DNA of 64,000 nt, taken from positions 186,001-250,000 of the forward strand of contig NZ_MUNS01000031.1 in the NCBI RefSeq assembly GCF_002002705.1, given 5' to 3'. The first letter of the stretch is position 1. The number at the start of each line of letters is the position of its first letter. A model generated the notes under the pieces. It did not search any database. It saw only the letters and a program-made list of their open reading frames with translations, and was not told where the DNA came from. This stretch comes from Polaromonas sp. C04 (GTDB lineage Bacteria; Pseudomonadota; Gammaproteobacteria; Burkholderiales; Burkholderiaceae_C). The position numbers and the translations under genes are program-made. Shown here in pieces: positions 61,235 through 64,000 of this stretch.

Positions 61235-61403
61235 TGCATGTCACGCACATACCCGCGTGGATTTCGTCACCAGCGCCGCCAAGGCGGGTGTGCCTACCTG
61301 GGCCATCCAACGCCAAACTGGCCACAAGTCCGAGCACATGGTACGGTGCTACATCAGAGGCCTCGGGCTGTTCGAGCAGAACGCGCTCAAGTCGGTTCTG
61401 TAG
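61235..61403 (+). pseudogene. C-terminal fragment of a tyrosine integrase
   Basis: The frame reads HTRVDFVTSAAKAGVPTWAI, QRQTGHKSEHMVRCYIRGLG and LFEQNALKSVL, the end of a phage/plasmid-type tyrosine recombinase (H-x-x-R box, GHKS box and the Tyr in CYIR). The N-terminal core is not present upstream. It shows that an integrase-borne element once ended here. Confidence 0.75.
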
Positions 61404-61831
61404 CCCCTCCATCACCAACACTTCCACAGGCCCACATTGGGCCCCGTGGGGGGTCGGCACACAGCCCGTAAAGGCTTTCAACAATGAAACTCCCACCTAT
61501 CGCCCCAGCTGGCAGGCTTGGCAATGCCACGGCCATCGGTGCCGCCGGCACCCGCACCGTTTGGACCCTTGCCGGTATCTTGAGCCACTTCGTACCGGCC
61601 CGTTCACTCCAGCGTGTCGGTGCGCAGTAGTTGGGTCGTCTTCAGTGCCCCTTGGCTTGGCTGCAGGTGTTTCGGCACGGCGCGTTCAAGGCCATCTCGG
61701 CATTTCCCGGCCATCACGTCGCCCAAGTCGTAGTCGGCATTCAATGGACCGGCGAGTTCTTGATTTTCTCAAGCCCTGGCCCCATGGGCGCAGACCCGTG
61801 GCCCGACTAGAATCTGCTTGAAGCGTCGCTG
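61404..61831. other. no supported gene
   Basis: 430 bp behind the integrase fragment. Open frames are present but I see no motif or good start. Possibly the former attachment region of the integrated element, though no direct repeat of an att core could be identified by eye. Confidence 0.3.
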
Positions 61832-62704
61832 ATGGAGCAGGCCGGGCCGCTTGGCAGCGCCGACCAGCGGCTGCTGCGCCAGCATCTGGACCGGCAGTGG
61901 GCTCGGGCTTTGCAAGCCACGCACGGGGCTCCCCGTCTCAAAGCCCTGCTGACCCGCTGGCAGGCGCGCGGCATCCACCTGGCGATGGCCCAGATCCTGG
62001 CGGCACACGCCGTCTACGCCGATCCGCACGCTGTCCACTTGCTGCGCTCAGCCGGTTCGCGTTCCATCGCGGTTTACAACTGGCTGTGCGCGACCAAGAT
62101 TTACCGAGTCACCCGCTGCGCAGCGCTGCGTCTCGAGCCCGCCTGGATGGCACACGCCGTATGTCATCGCGGAGCGTGCACCGACCGCCTGCTGGAGGCC
62201 ATCGATCTGCGCGAGCCACTGCGCGCCATGATCAGGCAAGGGTTTGGTTTAAGCCATGGCGAGATTCGCTACCTGAACCGGGTCGTGGGGGCACGAGAAA
62301 TCAGTGCCGAGCGCTTTGAGATCTTGATACGGCACGTCGTACCATTGCCGCCGCAGGCTCGACCCACTACGTTCAATGGCGTGGTGGCGCTGGCCGAAAT
62401 GTACAACCAGCTTATGCGCGATTCTGCGCATTCCACTGATGTCGGACAGGAGATTGCGGTGTTCGTCTCGCTTGTGAGCGCAGACCAGGCAGTGTTCGTC
62501 GGCCCCTCCGATATGGGCCCCGGGTGGGGCTACAGCATTAAAGCGTTCGACCGCAAAGACGTACTTCAGCCGGAAATCGTCATTAACGCCGACACCTCCA
62601 TCGGCAAGGGCATGCGGCCGACCTACGACCTGATGTGCCAGGCCGCAGGCTACGACGGCTCAACGAACTACGGCAAGGACGGCGAATGGCGAGCAAGTCA
62701 ATAG
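61832..62704 (+). CDS. hypothetical protein of 290 residues
   Basis: A soluble protein starting MEQAGPLGSADQRLLRQHLD. The N-terminal 150 residues are Arg-rich and helical (WQARGIHLAMAQILAAHAVY), and the C-terminal part has FVGPSDMGPGWGYSIKAFDR and VINADTSIGKGM. The length and codon pattern support a gene, but no strong ribosome site is visible and I do not recognise the family. Located next to an integrase remnant. Confidence 0.4.
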   Translation: MEQAGPLGSADQRLLRQHLDRQWARALQATHGAPRLKALLTRWQARGIHLAMAQILAAHAVYADPHAVHLLRSAGSRSIAVYNWLCATKIYRVTRCAALRLEPAWMAHAVCHRGACTDRLLEAIDLREPLRAMIRQGFGLSHGEIRYLNRVVGAREISAERFEILIRHVVPLPPQARPTTFNGVVALAEMYNQLMRDSAHSTDVGQEIAVFVSLVSADQAVFVGPSDMGPGWGYSIKAFDRKDVLQPEIVINADTSIGKGMRPTYDLMCQAAGYDGSTNYGKDGEWRASQ

Positions 62705-63129
62705 GCGCGGTGGCCGGACTACAAATCTGCGGGAAACCGGGTTAGCGAAGTAATCGGCCTACTGCCGCAAATCGCGCCGAAGAAGCACGTGTTGTCGTGT
62801 TTGTGGCAAGGTGGAATGCGGTGCTGCGGAAGACCGATGTAGCAATGGTGCAAATTGCCCGCGGGTTAGCGTGGTCCTGGGTGACGTCATCGACATTGGT
62901 GAATCGGCTTGGTGGTTCGCAGCCGCCACGCCGATATCCCGTTTGAGAGAGTGAGCAAGACGACGTACCCGATGCGGCACCACATTCCAAGTGCAATGAT
63001 GGAGCAAACCATGGTGCAACGCAATCGCAAAATTCCCCTCAAACCGACCAAGTCCCGAGCCGCCCTCACGATCACCCACCCCAACGCCGCCGGCATCTAC
63101 ATCGGCAGTGCATCCCACTTCTGTGCCGT
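62705..63129. other. no supported gene
   Basis: About 425 bp with only short, unconvincing frames. It may hold decayed sequence from the RidA-like relic that follows. Confidence 0.3.
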
Positions 63130-63345
63130 GCCTCCAGACCGCGACGACCAGCCGGTTGACGCAAGTGGGCAGCGACAAATCCCGCTTGCTAACGGCACAA
63201 AACTGGCTGCGCGATATCGATCGCGACTTTGCGGGCATGAACGCCGCCTGGGGAGAATGGGTCGATCCCAAGGCGGTCCCCACCCGGGCCACTTGCGAAG
63301 CCCGCCTGCAGGTGAGCGTCGCAGTGATTGCAGCGGACTTCATTC
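63130..63345 (+). pseudogene. RidA-family gene fragment
   Basis: QVGSDKSRLLTAQNWLRDID, FAGMNAAWGEWVDPKAVPTR and CEARLQVSVAVIAA correspond to the C-terminal two thirds of a RidA protein (compare the intact gene at 5454). The Arg-x-x-x-E-A-R-L region is present but the N-terminal strand and a proper ATG are missing, and the reading frame runs on into unrelated sequence. Probably inactive. Confidence 0.65.
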
Positions 63346-63616
63346 CGAAGTATGGCAGCCTGGATGAGGTCCAGGAGGCGCCACTGAATGGCTCTGGATC
63401 CACAAAAACGAACGGCTCCATAAATCTTCGGGTGGATTGACTCCCGTTCAGAAACGAAGCCCCCTTCCGTTAACACATTCTACCGAAACCTACTCCTGAA
63501 AATGGGGGACTACCGCGCCCTTGCTCGGTCTGGATTGACAGAGCAAGACGGGCTGCTTGAAAAAACGGACCTTCTCAGGCCCATCCAGGTTCAGACCGAT
63601 TCAGGCCTGGGCCGAT
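63346..63616. other. no supported gene
   Basis: About 270 bp between the RidA relic and the transporter stop; nothing recognisable. Confidence 0.3.
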
Positions 63617-64000
63617 TCATTCCGGCTTTGCCTCTGCAGGCATGATTCTTACGGCGGAATACAGCGCAGCCGACGCCATAAGGTACAAAAGAACGGTCAT
63701 CGAAAAGGCACGCACCGAGACCTCGAGTGCAGCACCCAGGACAATTGGAAGAATGACACCGGTCAGCCGGGTGGACATCACCACGCTTGCAAAGCCATAC
63801 GCCCGCGTTTCCAGCGTTGTGCCAAAATATGCGTGGACATTACCCAGCACGATCCCGATCCCCAGGGCAGCCCCGTGAATGGAAAAAAGCACGATTGCGG
63901 TCAGGGGGTCCGTCATGAAGGGTGCGGCGACCAGGGTCAGGGCACCGACCCAGGCGGATGCGACCCAGTATTTTGATAGCGAATCCCTGGAAAAAATCGT
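63617..64000 (-). CDS. MFS transporter, C-terminal part (cut by window edge)
   Basis: The frame is open from the right edge to the stop at 63617 (about 127 codons visible). It shows hydrophobic segments VASAWVGALTLVAAPFM, LTAIVLFSIHGAALGIGIVL, LTGVILPIVLGAALEV and MTVLLYLMASAALYSAVR, with small Gly-rich loops, as in the last four helices of a major facilitator superfamily transporter. Substrate unknown. The ATG at 63916 is internal, not the start. Confidence 0.75.
   Translation of the reverse strand, partial: TIFSRDSLSKYWVASAWVGALTLVAAPFMTDPLTAIVLFSIHGAALGIGIVLGNVHAYFGTTLETRAYGFASVVMSTRLTGVILPIVLGAALEVSVRAFSMTVLLYLMASAALYSAVRIMPAEAKPE

Noticed and set aside
1-64000. CRISPR arrays, rRNA operons, prophage structural genes
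   Set aside because: No regularly spaced short repeats, no rRNA-like sequence and no capsid, tail or terminase genes were found when reading both strands.

Overview
The window is GC-rich, densely coded DNA from a Gram-negative bacterium. A trimeric-type porin, Tat-exported ABC binding proteins, many LysR, Lrp and Crp regulators and an IS1071-like Tn3 end all suggest a betaproteobacterium of the order Burkholderiales, most likely a Comamonadaceae member. That placement is an inference from gene style; I see no rRNA or tRNA gene. Almost everything recognisable deals with uptake and oxidation of amino acids, D-amino acids, hydroxy-amino acids or small sugar acids, and the region is heavily reworked by mobile elements.

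Layout. 1-5112 (minus): operon of a D-threonine-aldolase-like PLP enzyme, an aldehyde dehydrogenase (ALDH), a two-lobe cupin, a FAD oxidoreductase and an ABC binding protein. It diverges from RidA and a GNAT acetyltransferase (5454-6742). 6762-11841: a D-threonate-type operon (four-carbon acid sugar kinase, PdxA2, a TIM-barrel/cupin fusion) with two LysR regulators. 12042-13219: a complete IS630 element. 13479-19829 (plus): AraC regulator, a gutted HAD gene, M20 amidohydrolase, then a second ALDH-cupin-FAD oxidoreductase cassette in opposite orientation to the first, ending in a broken ornithine-cyclodeaminase-like gene fused tail to tail with a HAD fragment. 19829-23100: dadA and alr with a decayed lrp. 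23251-25825: porin and Crp plus the relic of a second crp. 25955-29430: IS4 fragment, aspartase and the left end of a Tn3-family transposon.

29587-42690 (minus): a nine-gene operon combining HAD, FAD oxidoreductase, a complete Dpp-like importer, tartrate/D-malate-type dehydrogenase, succinate-semialdehyde dehydrogenase and NDH-2. A further ALDH gene upstream is destroyed by an IS6-type element. 42926-47964 (plus): a third related module (GNAT, cupin, hydroxyacid dehydrogenase, OCD-like reductase, PLP dehydratase). 48198-54173: an Lrp, class III PLP enzyme, APH-fold kinase and HAD operon, diverging from a second aminotransferase and Lrp. 54195-64000: accessory DNA with a cut M20 gene, orphan proteins, a Dam-like methyltransferase running into a dead IS21 istB, a repeated structured element, integrase and RidA relics, and part of an MFS transporter.

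How the genes fit together (inference): importers bring in an amino or opine-like acid; DAO-type flavoenzymes release imines and aldehydes; RidA, OCD-like reductase and PLP lyases handle the imines; ALDH or SSADH oxidise the aldehydes; NDH-2 returns electrons to the quinone pool. The same families recur two to four times (cupin x3, GNAT x2, OCD x2, HAD x4 including relics, DAO-type x4, ALDH x4 including a relic, Lrp x3 including a relic). The window therefore looks like an archipelago of related catabolic modules collected and partly broken by recombination.
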